Below, one piece after another: positions 36,734 to 49,056 of a stretch of DNA of 64,000 bases (within the stretch, counting starts at the first letter, position 1; each line of letters begins with the position of its first letter). The translations under genes and the position numbers were made by a program. The notes beneath the pieces were generated by a model. The model ran no database searches and was not told the DNA's origin. It worked only from the letters and a program-made list of their open reading frames with translations. The DNA comes from Okapia johnstoni (taxonomy: Eukaryota > Chordata > Mammalia > Artiodactyla > Giraffidae), in assembly GCA_024291935.2 (NCBI GenBank), contig CM044306.1, forward strand, positions 18,919,001 to 18,983,000, given 5' to 3'.

Positions 36734-38246
36734 ATTTGAATAATAATAAATGAATAGGTAATACAGTCACATGGTTCAAAATTCAAAATGTACAAAAGGA
36801 TGTGTAGTATCAAGTCCCCTCCCTCCCAAGTCCCTACCTCCTGGTTCCTCTTCACAGAGGCAACCAGTGTTACCCGTGTCTTCTGAATATGCATCCATAA
36901 GATATGAAAATATGTATTTATATGATCCTCCCCCATAAAACACAAATGGAGGCACCCTGTACACAATTCTGTGCATTGCCTTGCTATTTAGAAGAGTAAT
37001 TTCTACAAAAAGATATAGTTTTATAGCTGCAGAGTATTGCTTTGTCAAGCTGTATTAGAACTTACTTAACAAATCTTCTAGGGAAGGACAGTTCTATTAT
37101 TTCCAATCTATGGACATGTGTGGAGAGACCCTGGATCCTGTAGGGACAGCCAGTGGGGGAGGCCCCACCCCCAGAAGCCTGGCTTATTTGCATGCTCACA
37201 CATGATTGGTCAGCACCAGCCGCATGGCATGGTGTGACTGGTCTTTCTATTTCTCACCCTTGGCCCTCACCCAGTCTCCCATGTTGGCTATTGCCAAGTA
37301 CAGAGGACATTGGTCACACCACACACCTGGCACAAAATGGTGACTCCTCATTACCACTGCATCCACAAACCACCTCAAGTGCTAACTAGAACTGCTGCTG
37401 TCTCCATGACCATCCTCTGCAAGAGGATGCAAGACAGGCCTATACAAATGGGCAGAAAGAACTGCGGGGGAAACACCCTGCCCCAGGACTGAGGGAAGGG
37501 GCAGCTCCCAGACACGGGGAGACACATGGGGACTGTCCTCTCAAGCTAGATGTCCCTTGCATTTTCAGACTTCCACAGGCCTAGCATCAGGAGAGGACAC
37601 CAGAGTTGAAAAGTGAGAGCTGAGGAACATCCCCTCAGGGCCGGGAGGTAAATCCCAGGTTATAAGAATAGGTAAGAACAGGAGGGGGCGAGGCAAGAAG
37701 GAAGAGAGAGAAGGAGGACCAGGATGAGAGGAACATGGGCCAAAGAGCCCCTTCCAGCTGGACTCCTGGATTCACAAGCCTGCCAGGAACCCTGCCCAGG
37801 GCCTCTAGGCAACCATCCTCAGAGACAGCCCCCATCCTCTCCTCCCAGTGAGGACTGGGGAGTCTCAGGAGAGACATGGCATGGCCTAAAATGATTTGGG
37901 GAAAGCAGAAAGCAAAGACAAAAGAAAAGAAAATGAAAAACACCAAACCAAACAGTCTTCTGGAAAGGTGTAACCATGACTCCAGACTCTCGGCTGACCA
38001 TTCCTCTCTTCTGTGACAGGAACCCAGCAGGTTGGGGTGCACAGAGCTGAGAAGCCCCTGATTCAGGCAGCATAGCTTCAAGATGATCCCAGCGAGGCGG
38101 TAAGCAAGGGAGGACGATGGAGGAGAGAGAGGACCCTGGGGTGTGAGGAGGGAGAAGAGGGCACAGGCTCCCCAGTTCCTGGCCCTTCTTCTCCCCACAC
38201 TCCCAGACTCTGGAGCCCCGGTCACATTCCCCATCCCAGGGAACAC

Positions 38247-41200
38247 CTAGTTGTGGAAGAAGCCCCCGTGGGAGAAGGCAGGGAGGTCAGGGGCACAGGC
38301 AGGAGCTCTGGGCAGGCAAGGCAGGGAGTTGACCTCACAGAACCCAGCATCCTGGTCTTTCTGGAAGTAGATGGAGTCCGCAGAATTGATGGAGGGGTCC
38401 TCGTCAAAGAAGTTGTAGGGTCTCAGGAAGAAGCCCACACCGTTCCCCACTGTCACTGTGTTGGGAATGTCCTCTGCATGTGGGATGTGTAGGAAACCCG
38501 CTGTCACCCACGCCACCAAGTCCTAGTCAGGGAAGAAAGAGGGTCATGAGGCCTGGCACTGCTAAGGACACCTCTTCCTCCCCCACAGGATTCACTTTGG
38601 GAGCCCACTATTACTCAAGACGGCTTTAAATCTTTAAACGTTTTTTTCATAGTAGCCCAAAAGTCATAGCATAAAGAATCAACTTCATATTAGGAGCAAC
38701 ACCAGCCTCTAATGTCCCAGCCTGCAGGTGCCTTCTCTGACATTTCCCATCACATCGCCATCAGCCTACCCATCCCAAGAGAAATGATGACACCCACAGG
38801 CTACTTTAGCACTTCCCCCAACTCTGGGAGAGTTCCCAAACTATAACTGAAGGAAGGAGAATGGAGGAGGGTAGATCAGGTTTGGGTGGCAGAAAATTTC
38901 AACATTTTGAAATTAAACCTTTAGTGGTGAAGACAGAAGCGGAGAAATTTTAGATATAAAAGATGTGGTCTTCCCTGTCATTCCAGCCCTTCTGAATCCT
39001 GGGGCCCTTACAGGACTCAGTCCACAGAGATGAGACTGAGAGAGCTGCTGCCTTTCCAGGAAAGGCTGGAGCCTCAGCCAGGGTCTGCAGATGAACTCCC
39101 AGCTTAGGCAGTTTCCCTCCACAGGTAATGAGCAGATCCACAAAAGTACAGAAGCACAAGTCAGCTCAGCCCTTCAGGTGGTCATAGGTTTTCAGGCCCC
39201 CACCCAAGAGAAGGTAGGGCTGATCTCTGTGTCCCCCCACCCCTCCCTCTTCTCCCACAGTCAGCTGACCTTTCCAGCAATGGTCTCATTGTTGATGAAG
39301 TCAGCAAAGGCCACGGTAGGAGTCCAGGGGTCATTCTGATTGAAGATGCTGGTGCTGCGGGGCTCTGTCTCCTTCCTCTGGGTCACGGCCAGCTGGTACC
39401 TAGAGATGCTCTGGTCAGGGGTCCATGGTCACTGTCCCTGTCCTGCTGCCTGATCATCATGGAAGGGAACTGAGCCCATGGACCTCAGCTTCCCAGCTTA
39501 TCCCCACCGTCACTGCGATGTCACCCTAGTGTGCAGGCGGTTTCCTGCACATCCCACATCCCACCTCGTGGGTGGTCCAACACCTTTTTTTTTTTTAAAG
39601 ATACAGTACTTGGGTGATCTTTTTCTTTGTCCTTTTTTTTTTTTTGACCTGAGCCCAACATCTTTTCATGTCCTTCTCCTGTTGATCCTTTGGATTTCAC
39701 AGCATCAGGAAAACAGGAAAGACTTATCTGCCTGGGACTTAGCCTTCCAAGGGGACCATGTATTTACTGTAGGCCTTTTGATAACCAGGAAATGTTTTGT
39801 GCTCTTACCTCACCTCGTGAACTGGGTTCCCAATTGCCCCTCCCAACATGCTCTTCTCATCTCATCCACCCTCCTCCAACAATACACCCCACCCACCTCC
39901 CCCAGCTGATGGCTCTCTCCATGGAGCTGTTCTGAGGCAGCGGCTCCCCAGCAAAGCTGACTGTCTGGATGCGGTAGCCGCGAGGGTGCCCCCACTTGTT
40001 GTTCTGCTTGCTGGCCAGGTACAGGTATCGAGGGGAGGCCCCTCCCAGGGGGAAGGCGGCCTGCTCCTCCGTCTCCAGCTGCTTCCGGGTCACCTGCAGC
40101 CTCTGTATCTGGTGCTCGGGGCTCCAGGGTACCGTCGTGGGGACAAAAGCCATGTCCTCAGCCCAGACCCAGTTCTCCAGTCCTGGGGGGTGTGAGAGGA
40201 TGAGGAAGGGCTGGTCAGGCAGTTGCCCCACCCCACGGACTCTGCCTACACCTGGCTTCAGAGTGGGGGCCAAAGAGAAGACCAGACTGAGTGTGTCCCC
40301 TGCTTCCCTCCCCTCATCCCAGGATGTCCACATCTTTCAGCCAAAGCTGGTGACCTGTGAAATATTTCTTTGAGGATTTCACTCCTTCCTTGTTTCACAC
40401 TCATTAGTGAAGACGCCTGTGCTCAGTGCTGGGGACATTCTGATGAATGCAACCTTACCCTTCTGCTCTCACAGAAGCCTGAGGAAAGCCAAGCCTTAAG
40501 GAGCCTACAGTGTGAGAGGAGCACATTCAAGATTCACAGTTAGAGGTAGCCACGTACAGGCAGGAAGCGAGGCAGTTCTGGTCCACTTTTCAGCCTGGCC
40601 TTAAGGATGTCACCAGCAGAGATGGCATGGCAGGGTATTCAACGCCATAAGGGGCAAAAGAGGAGCAAAAGCAAAGAAGCCCAACTGTCACCTATTGTGT
40701 GTGTTTCCAGGGACACAGAGGGTGAGGGTGTGACTAAAACAGCACAGGGAAGAATCTGGAAGGCAGATGGTAGCTGCCCTCTGAAGGGACAGGCCTTGGT
40801 GGTCCTTTTGCAGTTGGGAATCCATTAGTGATGGGGAAAGTGGGAAGTGTGTGAGGGAGCAGGCTGGCCTGGGCTGGTAGGTCCCTCTGAGCACAGGGTG
40901 AACCCTGGATCTGAGGGGAAGAAGAGTCAAAGTAGCAAAGAGAGGCCTGGCGTCCAGAGGGGACTGGCAGGAAGGCCAGGAGACAGGCTGGAGATATTTC
41001 AGCAGCAGAACAGAAAGAAAAATCTGGTGATGAAGTCAATGTGGGGAACAACAGTGAAATGTCGTGGACTCCTAAATATCCCATCACCTTGGCTCTCTGT
41101 GACTACCAACTCCAGAAACCTTTTGGAATATTCCACAGTATCCTCTCTACCCTTCACATTTAAATGTATTGTGCCCAGAGATGAAAACTCAAGGAGGAGG

Positions 41201-43279
41201 AGGGCCCACCTGCCAAGGAATGTGCACCTGGGGATACCCAGAGCTGGCCTGGATGTGCCAGGGACTCAGCAGAATGCACCCAGATCTTCCCCAACACCAG
41301 CACTGCAGGCAGACACAGATAAGCTGAAAAACAAATGTCTGCCTCACTCAAGTGGGGCCCGTATAGGTGCCAGGGAGGGAAGAGGGCAAAGAGGACCCTT
41401 AGCCCAGATACTATCTCTTCTCTAAGCTTAGCTGTTTCCCAAGATTTTCTGAGGAGGTCACGTGGATGGAGTCTGGCATCTCTGCACCCAGCCAGTGAGC
41501 TAAGATCACAGGGAAATTCAACAGCCAACTCTCTCCCATCCAGCTAGGAGAAAGCATGAAACTCTAAAACCGCATACCCACATCTTCCTTTCCTGGGAAA
41601 TCTCCATCAAACCCAAAGCAAATAGTGGCAACTCCTCAACCCTCTGTCCAGAATCATTGCCTCTGCCAGCACGTCTTACCTCCCACATCCAGATCCACCT
41701 TGTAGTTGGCACTGTGGGTGTGGATGGTGCCCAGTGTGTTCTCTCGAACCTGGTTTCCATATTTTGGGGCAGCACCAAAGAAGAACGCTGAGCTGATATA
41801 GCCTGTGGCATGGAATTTGATTTCCATGGCCCCATTGGGATGGAAGACCATATCCCACACGTAATCATAGTTGAGCAAGGTTGACACAGATCTGAAGACC
41901 AGCACTGTCTCCACAACACCCCCAAAATATTGGGAATGAAAATCTGAGTGGTGTCGCCTCAGGGGCAGGCCCTTGTTCTGCTCAAACACACAAAAGGCAT
42001 CATGTAGGGTCCTGGGGGCTTGGGACTCCAGAAGGAAATGCCAGTCCACATAGGTGGCCAGATAGGGGCAGTCTACCCCTCGGGTCAGGGGCGTGGCGAA
42101 CTTGCCCATGCCAAAGCAGCCATCCATATAGCGAGTGAGCATTGCTGCTGGGGTGTTCCCACCATAAATAGCCACAGCCTCTTGCAGGCTGATCTCGTAA
42201 GCCAGTCGTTCTCCTTGGAATCGAACGTCAAAGATCCTAGGACCACTGAAAGCTCCGAGGCCAAAGGAGAAAGTCCACAATGAGGAGGTCACTCGACTGC
42301 CCTGGACACTGAAGCGAGGGCCCTGAGGATGGAACTGCAGAGGGGGAGCCGGACCCGGGGGCACCTGGGACTTCAGGGACCAGGACCCACCTGTGCCATT
42401 GTCTGGGATCACCACCACATTCACCTGGCCAGCCTCAAACTGCTCCTCCAGCTGGGCCAGACTCTCATAGTAGCGGCCTTGAAAGAACACCTTCTGGATG
42501 GTCCACTGGACAGGATCCAGAGCTTTGTGATCTACCAGCAGCTCCAACCCCACGGGGTGCAGATAGTAACCAGCCCCTGAGATGTTGTAGTAGAGGCCAA
42601 ACCAGGTGGCCCGGTCCCCTGACTGCAAACCACGGGGGGCTGTGGTCATGGTCACCAGGTTCCCCCCTCCTTGTTTGTAGGAGCAGCAGTGGTGGAGGAC
42701 ACCAGCAGCCTGGGGCAGCTCTCTGTCCAAGATCATCTGGTCTATGTCCAGGTACTCTCGGAGAAGCACAGGGCGTCGGTGATAGGGCAGGAGGCCCCCA
42801 TGACGCTCCATGGTCACATCCCGCATGTAGGAGGGCCGGGGCAGCGGCCCCACCACCAGCTCAGTCACATTGGGCTGGGGTTGTCCGCCAAAGAAGACGA
42901 TGGCCAGTGCCTCCCGGGCAGGTGGGGGGCTTCCCCTGTCCAGGTGGGCCAGGGCTGCAGCCTTGGGAGGCAGCTGCAGCTCTACCGAGAAGACGCAGTT
43001 GTCTGAGGGTCGGGCCTGAGCTGCATCCACCAGGTCTGGCCCCAGCTTCTTAGTCAGGAAGCTCATCACAGCCATCAGCTCTTCTCGGCTCAGGTCTGCA
43101 AACAGCTGGTTCTGGTCAGGGTGTGTCCAGGGCTGGACACTGGGGGCTCCGGAGGGGCAGTAGTGAGGGTGGCTGGGTTCGCCCCCATCTCCTCCCCTGC
43201 CAGCTAGTAAGACACACACCAAGGCAAAGATGGTGATGACAGCCAAAGCGAGGAGCACCAAGGTGGTCTTCTGGTTCAT
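38247..43279 (-). CDS. AOC3: Membrane primary amine oxidase (AOC3, VAP-1/SSAO)
   Basis: Type II membrane copper amine oxidase of endothelium, smooth muscle and fat; also the adhesion protein VAP-1. Coding exons 41680-43279, 39897-40182, 39270-39399 and 38247-38522 splice to 763 residues, the human length. The start [20 protein letters not shown] gives a short cytosolic tail and anchor (about 6-27). Topaquinone Tyr is Y471 in LNYDY with gating Leu469; copper ligands H520, H522 and H684; catalytic Asp386 in RYMDGCFG. N-glycosylation sequons seen include NVT, NIS, NGT and NET. The RGD of human AOC3 (726-728) is QKD here. The last residues are FSHGGFFHN before TAG. It lies about 650 bases downstream of the AOC2 poly(A) signal. 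Intact open frame. Its upstream-half nucleotide sequence is nearly shared with AOC2, and exons 2-4 with the serum-type copies. Confidence 0.96.
40183..41679 (-). other. AOC3: AOC3 intron 1
   Basis: 1.5 kb, against 210 bases in copies B and C; the extra sequence (about 40340-41640) is unique-looking and has no recognised SINE. A 192-codon plus-strand open frame (40847-41425) looks spurious. The intron splits a Gly codon after DLDVG as in every family member. Confidence 0.8.
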
Positions 43280-43445
43280 GGTCCTGTGAATATAGAGACA
43301 GAGGATTGAAACTGGAGACTTGTATGCTCAGGCCAGCAGACGAGGGTGTCTTTTGGCCCCTGTATTGAGGGTGCCTGGACTCTGGCTGAGGTTTTCAGTA
43401 TTCCGATGCAAAGGAAACAGAAGGTGGGAAAAGCATGGGAAGGCT

Positions 43446-43485
43446 GGGGGCGGGGTGGGGCAGCTGAGGGGGGGCGGGGCGGGGC
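43446..43485 (-). promoter_or_regulatory. GC boxes upstream of AOC3
   Basis: Three overlapping GGGGCGGGG-type Sp1/KLF boxes at 43446-43455 and 43471-43485, 170-210 bases upstream of the AOC3 ATG. No convincing TATA box is seen between them and the start codon. Probable proximal promoter; the serum-type copies lack an equivalent cluster. Confidence 0.45.
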
Positions 43486-43949
43486 TAAGGCAGGGCAGCA
43501 GCGATTTCCACAGACCTTACATGGCTTTGTCTTCCAGACTCCCAGTTCAGATTCTGCTCTCTGGGTCAGGGTTGGAACAGGGGAGATCTGGTGTACAGGG
43601 AAGTGGTGGGGAGGTTTTCAAAATAATGCAGCTAACCAGAATGAGCACAGAAATGCATAGAATGCCAGAGGGGGGCAGCCCCTTGTCCCCCTCAACCCCT
43701 CTTCTTTCCCCAGCCCCTACCCAGAGCCAGATGTTTCCTTTCCTGCAACTGGAACTATTGTCCTCCTTCCAAGAACACCCCCTACCCCCCTTCTTCAGTT
43801 TCCCAAGCAGCATTTCTTGGCCAGGTCTGTTCCCCTTGCCCCCTCTCCTCCCTGGCTAATTTCCTTGGCCAGAATCCCAATATTCTCTGGGGGATTCTAG
43901 ATACTTCAAAAGTCAAACAAGAAATTCAAGTAAAAATCTCATAATACTC

Positions 43950-43955
43950 TTTATT
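43950..43955 (-). terminator. AOC2 polyadenylation signal
   Basis: Canonical AATAAA on the minus strand (plus strand tttatt), about 360 bases downstream of the AOC2 stop codon and the first such signal met. Cleavage near 43930 would leave about 650 bases to the AOC3 start codon. Confidence 0.6.
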
Positions 43956-44311
43956 ATAAATTACACACACCATGAGTTTTTTTTAAAATTCTCCTTTTCC
44001 ATTTCAATGCACATGCATAAAGAAATGTCTGGTATAACGTTCACCAAATGTGAATACCAGCTATTTCTGAGTGGTAGGATTTGTGATGTTTTTTGCCTGA
44101 ATATTTTAATAACAGCATCATTTGTATAAATTCATCATTTTTAAGACAATGAACTGGAAACAGGAGTTTACCAACAGGGTATATGGGGGTTTATGTGGTA
44201 GGAGTCTATTTCCCAAGGGTCAGGAGAGCAGGACGTGGAAACAGGAAGGAAGGTATAGGTCTTAGCACCACCACCACCCTGCCCTGCCCATGTCCCTCCA
44301 CGCACTCAGGG

Positions 44312-47300
44312 CTACAAGTCTTGGTAAGAGAAAGGGGGCAGGTCAGGGACACATGCTGCCAGGTGGGGAATGCAGGCCACATGATTCATACTGCAGAGCC
44401 CAGCATCCTGGCCTTTCTCAAAGTAGACATTGCCAGGGGAGAAGATGGAGGGGTCCTCATCAAAGAAGTTATAGGGCCGGAGCAAGAAGCCAACTCTGTT
44501 CCCCAGAGTCACTGTGTTGGGGACATCCTCAGCGTGGGGGATGTGCAGGAAGCTGGCTGTAACCCAAGCCACCAGGTCCTGCAGGAAGAGGAGGAGCTGG
44601 AGATTTTGGAGGCGAGACCCAGAGAACCTCCCCTCAGCCACAATCCCCAGTCTCCAAATAACAGGCTTCTCCAAATAACAGCCCCAGGCCCAAATAACAG
44701 GCTTCTCATCCATGTGAGAAGCTGTAGTTTGGTCCCAGAGCTAATCTCACCCTAGGAGGGATGAGCCATGTTGGTCATTAGGGGACTCTCTGGCCCCTAA
44801 TCTAAGAGCTGGAAACCTACCATTCCCTCCATCCTACAGCCATGACACTAGGCTCAGGGGAGCCCTGGTCCTCTGCCCCTAGGGCTACCAACCTCTCCTA
44901 AGAGGGTCTCATTGTTGATGAAGTCAGCAAAGGCCGCAGTGGCTGTCCAGATGTCATTCTGGTAATAGATGCTGCTGCTCTGGGACTCCTCCTCCTTCCT
45001 CCGGGTCACCACAAGCTGGTATCTGACCAGGAATGTTGTTGGAAGGCAGTGTCAGGAAACATCAAGGGCCTGGACAGCCCAGATAGCCTTTGGATCAGGT
45101 TCTGTGTGAGACTGATTCCCATCCCATTATCTGCTTGGATCTGAGAGATCCAGGGGTGAAGGGTCCACCGAGGTTAGTGAGCTGGGGTCTCTTAAGAGCT
45201 GGGATGGGAAGGGGACCAGCCCTTCCCTACCACCCAGTTCCCCAGGGCCCTCCTCACCTCCCCCAGCTGAGGGCCCTCTCCATGGTGCTGTCCAGAGGCA
45301 TGTGTATGCCAAGAGGGCTGTGGATCTGGATTCGGTACCCGCGCTGATGACCCCAGGCATTAGTCTGGTTGCTAGCCAAGTAAAGGTAGCGGGGAAGGGG
45401 GCTCCCCAAGAAAAAAGCCGTCAGGTCCTCCCTTCCCAGGACCTGCCGAGTCAGCTGTGGGCGCTGCAGTTGGTGCTCCGGACTCCAAGGGGCTGCCACA
45501 GGTTTAAACACCACGTCTTCAGCTACCACCCAGTTTTTCAGCCCTGCCAGGGTGAGGGGAGGGAGAGGAGTTCCACACCAGGTGAGACAGGTCCCTTGTC
45601 ATCTCCGTGATGCCCACTGCACTGGCCTGAAAAACGGCCACAGAGCCCAGCAGAGAGCACTCTGCGCTGGGAGCCATGTCTGGACTTGAGGGCTAGCCGA
45701 TCTTCTTTGAACCTGCCCTGTCCAATAGCTACCACCGGTTACAAGTGGCTCTTTCAACTTAAAACTTCAGTTCCTTAGTCACACTAGCTACATTCCAAGT
45801 GTTCGACAGCTACCTATGGTTGGTAGCTTACAGACTAGACAAGGCAGGCATGTATTTCTATCGCTGCAGAAAGTTCTGGGCCTTGATCTGTCCAATAGAC
45901 CTTAGACCAATTATTTGCCTCTCTAGTGAAGCAAATTTGATTCACCTTGTGAATCTCTACACTAGGCATAAAAAAAGTTGTTCTATGGCTGAGCTCCGTA
46001 AGTGGAAAAGCACACACAGGTGGCTAACAACATTCTTCTAACTATGAAAGGGATTTTTGTCTTGGGGAAGCTGGCTGGAAAAACCTGATCCCCTCTTCTG
46101 GTGCCCCGCTACTCCTCCTGACTCTGAAACTTTTTCTTCTCTTCTCAATTTGGCAGGGACCACTTTGTCTTTTTCACAAATACATTTGTATCTTTAAATT
46201 GTCTGGGGTGATCCCTGAAACCTTATACTCTTTCTGCAGGTTCAGGCTGTTAGTTCCTTCCAGTCTGACTCCCAGAAGGTGCTGGCACAAGGGAGCTGTC
46301 CTGAATGCCGCCAGTGCCCTGTGTGCAGGCGCCTGACACAGCCTCTGGCCCACAGCACCAGCCTGTGCTGCACGCTCTAAGGATCCAGTAAGAGTTACTT
46401 GACTTTACGTCCTAAGACAAGGCTCTTTAACATCAAAGTGCTGGAGAGAAAACTTCAAATCAGAAAATAGTCATATACTGAATTTGTTAAAATAACCTAG
46501 TTAATACTAGCATTTCCATCGTGCTGTTTTCTTAGCTCTCCTCCCCTCCACCTCCACACCACACACACACACACAGAGGCACATGTGCCATCTTTATACT
46601 CAAGAGGATATGAAAATGTTTCACAAGAAATATGCCATTACAGTGCATTATATACGGGCAGCCACTTTCTGACCCATCTCCCCCCACCCGCCTCGATTTC
46701 TGTAACTGTAAAACAGACAGGGTCTGGCGGATTCCAAATTTTCTCTCTGGGCAAACAGTCTGATTTGGTTAATTATTTTCTGAACTGGACAAAAAACTAT
46801 CAAGAGGAGAAAGTCCCCTTGGTGCTTAGAGCCCTACTTGAGAAATCCCTCTACATTTGCATCAAGCCTGTTGCAGGCCTGCCATGTCACCGGAGAGCCT
46901 ATTGTGATGACGCATGTTGGCAGGAATGGGCTGACCCTCCCCAGAAGGCGCCTGGGCCCCTATCCTGTCTCCCCAGTCGTCTGAAATCCTGTGGAAGCAG
47001 CCCCCAGCCAGCGCCTCCCTCTCTCAGGACCCAGCACTACATCCACTCTATAAACCTCTTTAGACACTGCTTTCTACCTCTGCTCATCCCCTTGCTTTCC
47101 CCACCTCCACACTCTCTCAGAATAATGAACAACTCAGAGCCCCCAAACCAGCTGCATCCAGCCTTGCAAGGCCAGTTCCCTACCCACAAAGAGGCTAAGG
47201 CAGCCAGCTAGCCCAGCACGGCCATTATGTTTCGTTTTAAAACTGGAGGTCAGAGGGGCCAAGCAGTGGAACCCTATCTTCTGCTAAACACCCAGTAGAC

Positions 47301-49056
47301 CGAGCATCTAGGCTGACTGCAGCCAAAACACTCACATCAGTCCCTGCCGTTGCCACAATAAACTGTGGTACTGGAACGCCACCCTCTTACCTCTTTGGGC
47401 TTGATGTGGAGGTCTCCCTTCCCACTGGCCCACCCCAACTCTCCATCCTCATCCCCCGGGGCACTCACCTGCCACATCCAGGTCCAGCTTGAAGTGGAAG
47501 GCATGTGTGTGCACCGCCCCCAGCACTCGCTCCCCCACGCGGTTCCCAAAGAGGAGGCTCTCCTCTCCCCCACTCAGGAAAGCTGTGTTGATGTAGCCCG
47601 TGGCATGGACCCGCCCTTCAACTGCCCCATTTGGGTGCAATACAAAGTCCCAAATGTAGTCATAGTTGCCTACAGAGGACACAGACCTGACTACGAGGGC
47701 CGAGCCAGCCAAACCACCATAGAAATGACTCTGAAGCTGATTGTGGTGCCTTCGGAGGGGTAGTCCCTGGGCCTCCTCAAATACACACACAGCCCCCGGG
47801 AGCAGCTGGACTGTCCCTTGACCCACCAATACGTGGGTGTCCACCATGGTAGACTGATAGGGGCAGTCTATTCCCCGCACCAAGCCCCGGCTGTGACGGC
47901 CAAGTCCATAGCTGCTATCAAGGTATCGGGTCATCATGGTCTTGGGTGAATCGGCACCATAGATAGACACACACTCCTGGACACTGACTTCATAGGCCAC
48001 TCGCTCACCCTTGAACCGAACATCAAAAATTCTCATGCCACTGAACACCCCATGGCCAAAGGTAAATGTCCAGAGAAAAGACTCCACTAGGTGCCCTTGG
48101 ACGCTGTACCGGGAGCCCTGAGGTGAGAACTCAAGAGGGGGGAGAGGACCTGGGGAGACCCTGGAGCGGAGGGATGAGGCCCCATCTGGTAGGGGTAGAG
48201 GAACTCTAACCACGTCCAGCCGGCCAGCCTTAAACTCCCATTCCAACTGACCCAAGTCTGCATAGTAGCGCCCGAGGTAGAAAACCCGCTGGACAGCCCA
48301 GTGGGCAGGGTCCAGGGCCCTATGGTCCAGCAGTAGCTCGAGCCCCACGGGGTGAAGAAAAATCCCGACACCTGAGATGTTATGGTAGAGGGCTATCCAG
48401 GTGGCACGGTCCCCTGAGTGCAAGCCACGAGGGGTGGCATGCAGAGCCGCCAAAGTGGAGCCATTGTAGTTGAAGACAGAAGCCAGGAAGACTGGGGCCT
48501 TGGGGAACTCCACCTCTTTCAGATGCGCCCACATCTGCGCAGACTCGGTTGCCAGCACAGGGCGTCGGTGATAGGGCAGGGGGCCCCCATGACGCTCCAC
48601 GGTCACATCCCGCATGTAGGACGGCTGGGGCAGCGGCCCCACCACCAGCTCAGTCACATTGGGCTGGGGTTGTCTGCCAAAGAAGATGATGGCCAGTGCC
48701 TCCCGGGCAGGTGGGGGGCTTCCCCTGTCCAGGTGGGCCAGGGCTGCAGCCTTGAGGGGCAGCTGCAGCTCTACCGAGAAGATGCAGTTGTCTGAGGGTT
48801 GGGCCTGGGCTGCATCCACCAGGTCTGGCCCCAGCTGCTGGGTCAGGAAATTCATCACAGTTGTCAGCTCTTCTTGGCTCAGGTCTGCAAACAGCTGGCT
48901 CTGGCCAAGGTGTGTCCAGGGCTGGGCACTGGGGGATACAGAGGGGCAGCGGGGAGGCAGGCTGGAGCCACCACGGCTGGTCAGCAAGACATAGGCCAGG
49001 GCAAAGATGGTGATGAGAGACAGTGCCAGGAACACGAGAACTACCTTGAGATTCAT
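44312..49056 (-). CDS. AOC2: Retina-specific copper amine oxidase (AOC2)
   Basis: Copper/topaquinone amine oxidase oxidising primary amines to aldehyde, H2O2 and ammonia. Coding exons 47469-49056, 45258-45543, 44893-45022 and 44312-44578 splice in frame to 756 residues, the human AOC2 length. The start [18 protein letters not shown] gives an N-terminal membrane anchor (about residues 4-25); an in-frame ATG 11 codons upstream is disfavoured because it precedes the family start. Topaquinone Tyr is Y465 in NYDY, copper ligands are H516 and H518 (HTH) and H680 (HIPHAED); the catalytic base is the Asp of RYLDSSYG. The residue before NYDY is Gly463, not Leu as in AOC3, the known AOC2 difference that widens the active site. 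AOC2-type segments ([30 protein letters not shown]) separate it from AOC3. The C terminus PPFSYQDL differs from the human ending. Intact. Confidence 0.95.
45544..47468 (-). other. AOC2: AOC2 intron 1
   Basis: 1.9 kb intron without recognisable SINE or LINE copies. It contains a 208-codon open frame on the opposite strand (46585-47211) that resembles no protein I know, and a short CA run near 46560. Nothing else is seen. Confidence 0.8.

Larger units (their letters stand above)
31160..38246. other. Duplicated flank between copy C and AOC3
   Basis: 5' flank of copy C (31160-35740), shared three-copy block (35745-36110), AOC3 3' region (36120-38246). Private SINEs: Bov-tA at 33950-34145, 34775-34905 and 36137-36318, CHR type at 35144-35325, Bov-A2 at 36391-36662. 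No exon recognised. Confidence 0.78.

Noticed and set aside
17561..39159. Similar minus-strand frames ([20 protein letters not shown]) in intron 3 of copies B, C and AOC3
   Set aside because: Shared because the introns were duplicated; they lie between exons 3 and 4 and lack splice support as an extra exon.
40847..41425. 192-codon plus-strand frame in AOC3 intron 1
   Set aside because: Low-complexity composition, no family resemblance, intronic.
12038..42283. Repeated 87-codon plus-strand frame (12038, 19268, 29903, 42020)
   Set aside because: Exactly antisense to the same conserved stretch of AOC exon 1; its persistence follows from the sense-strand codons.
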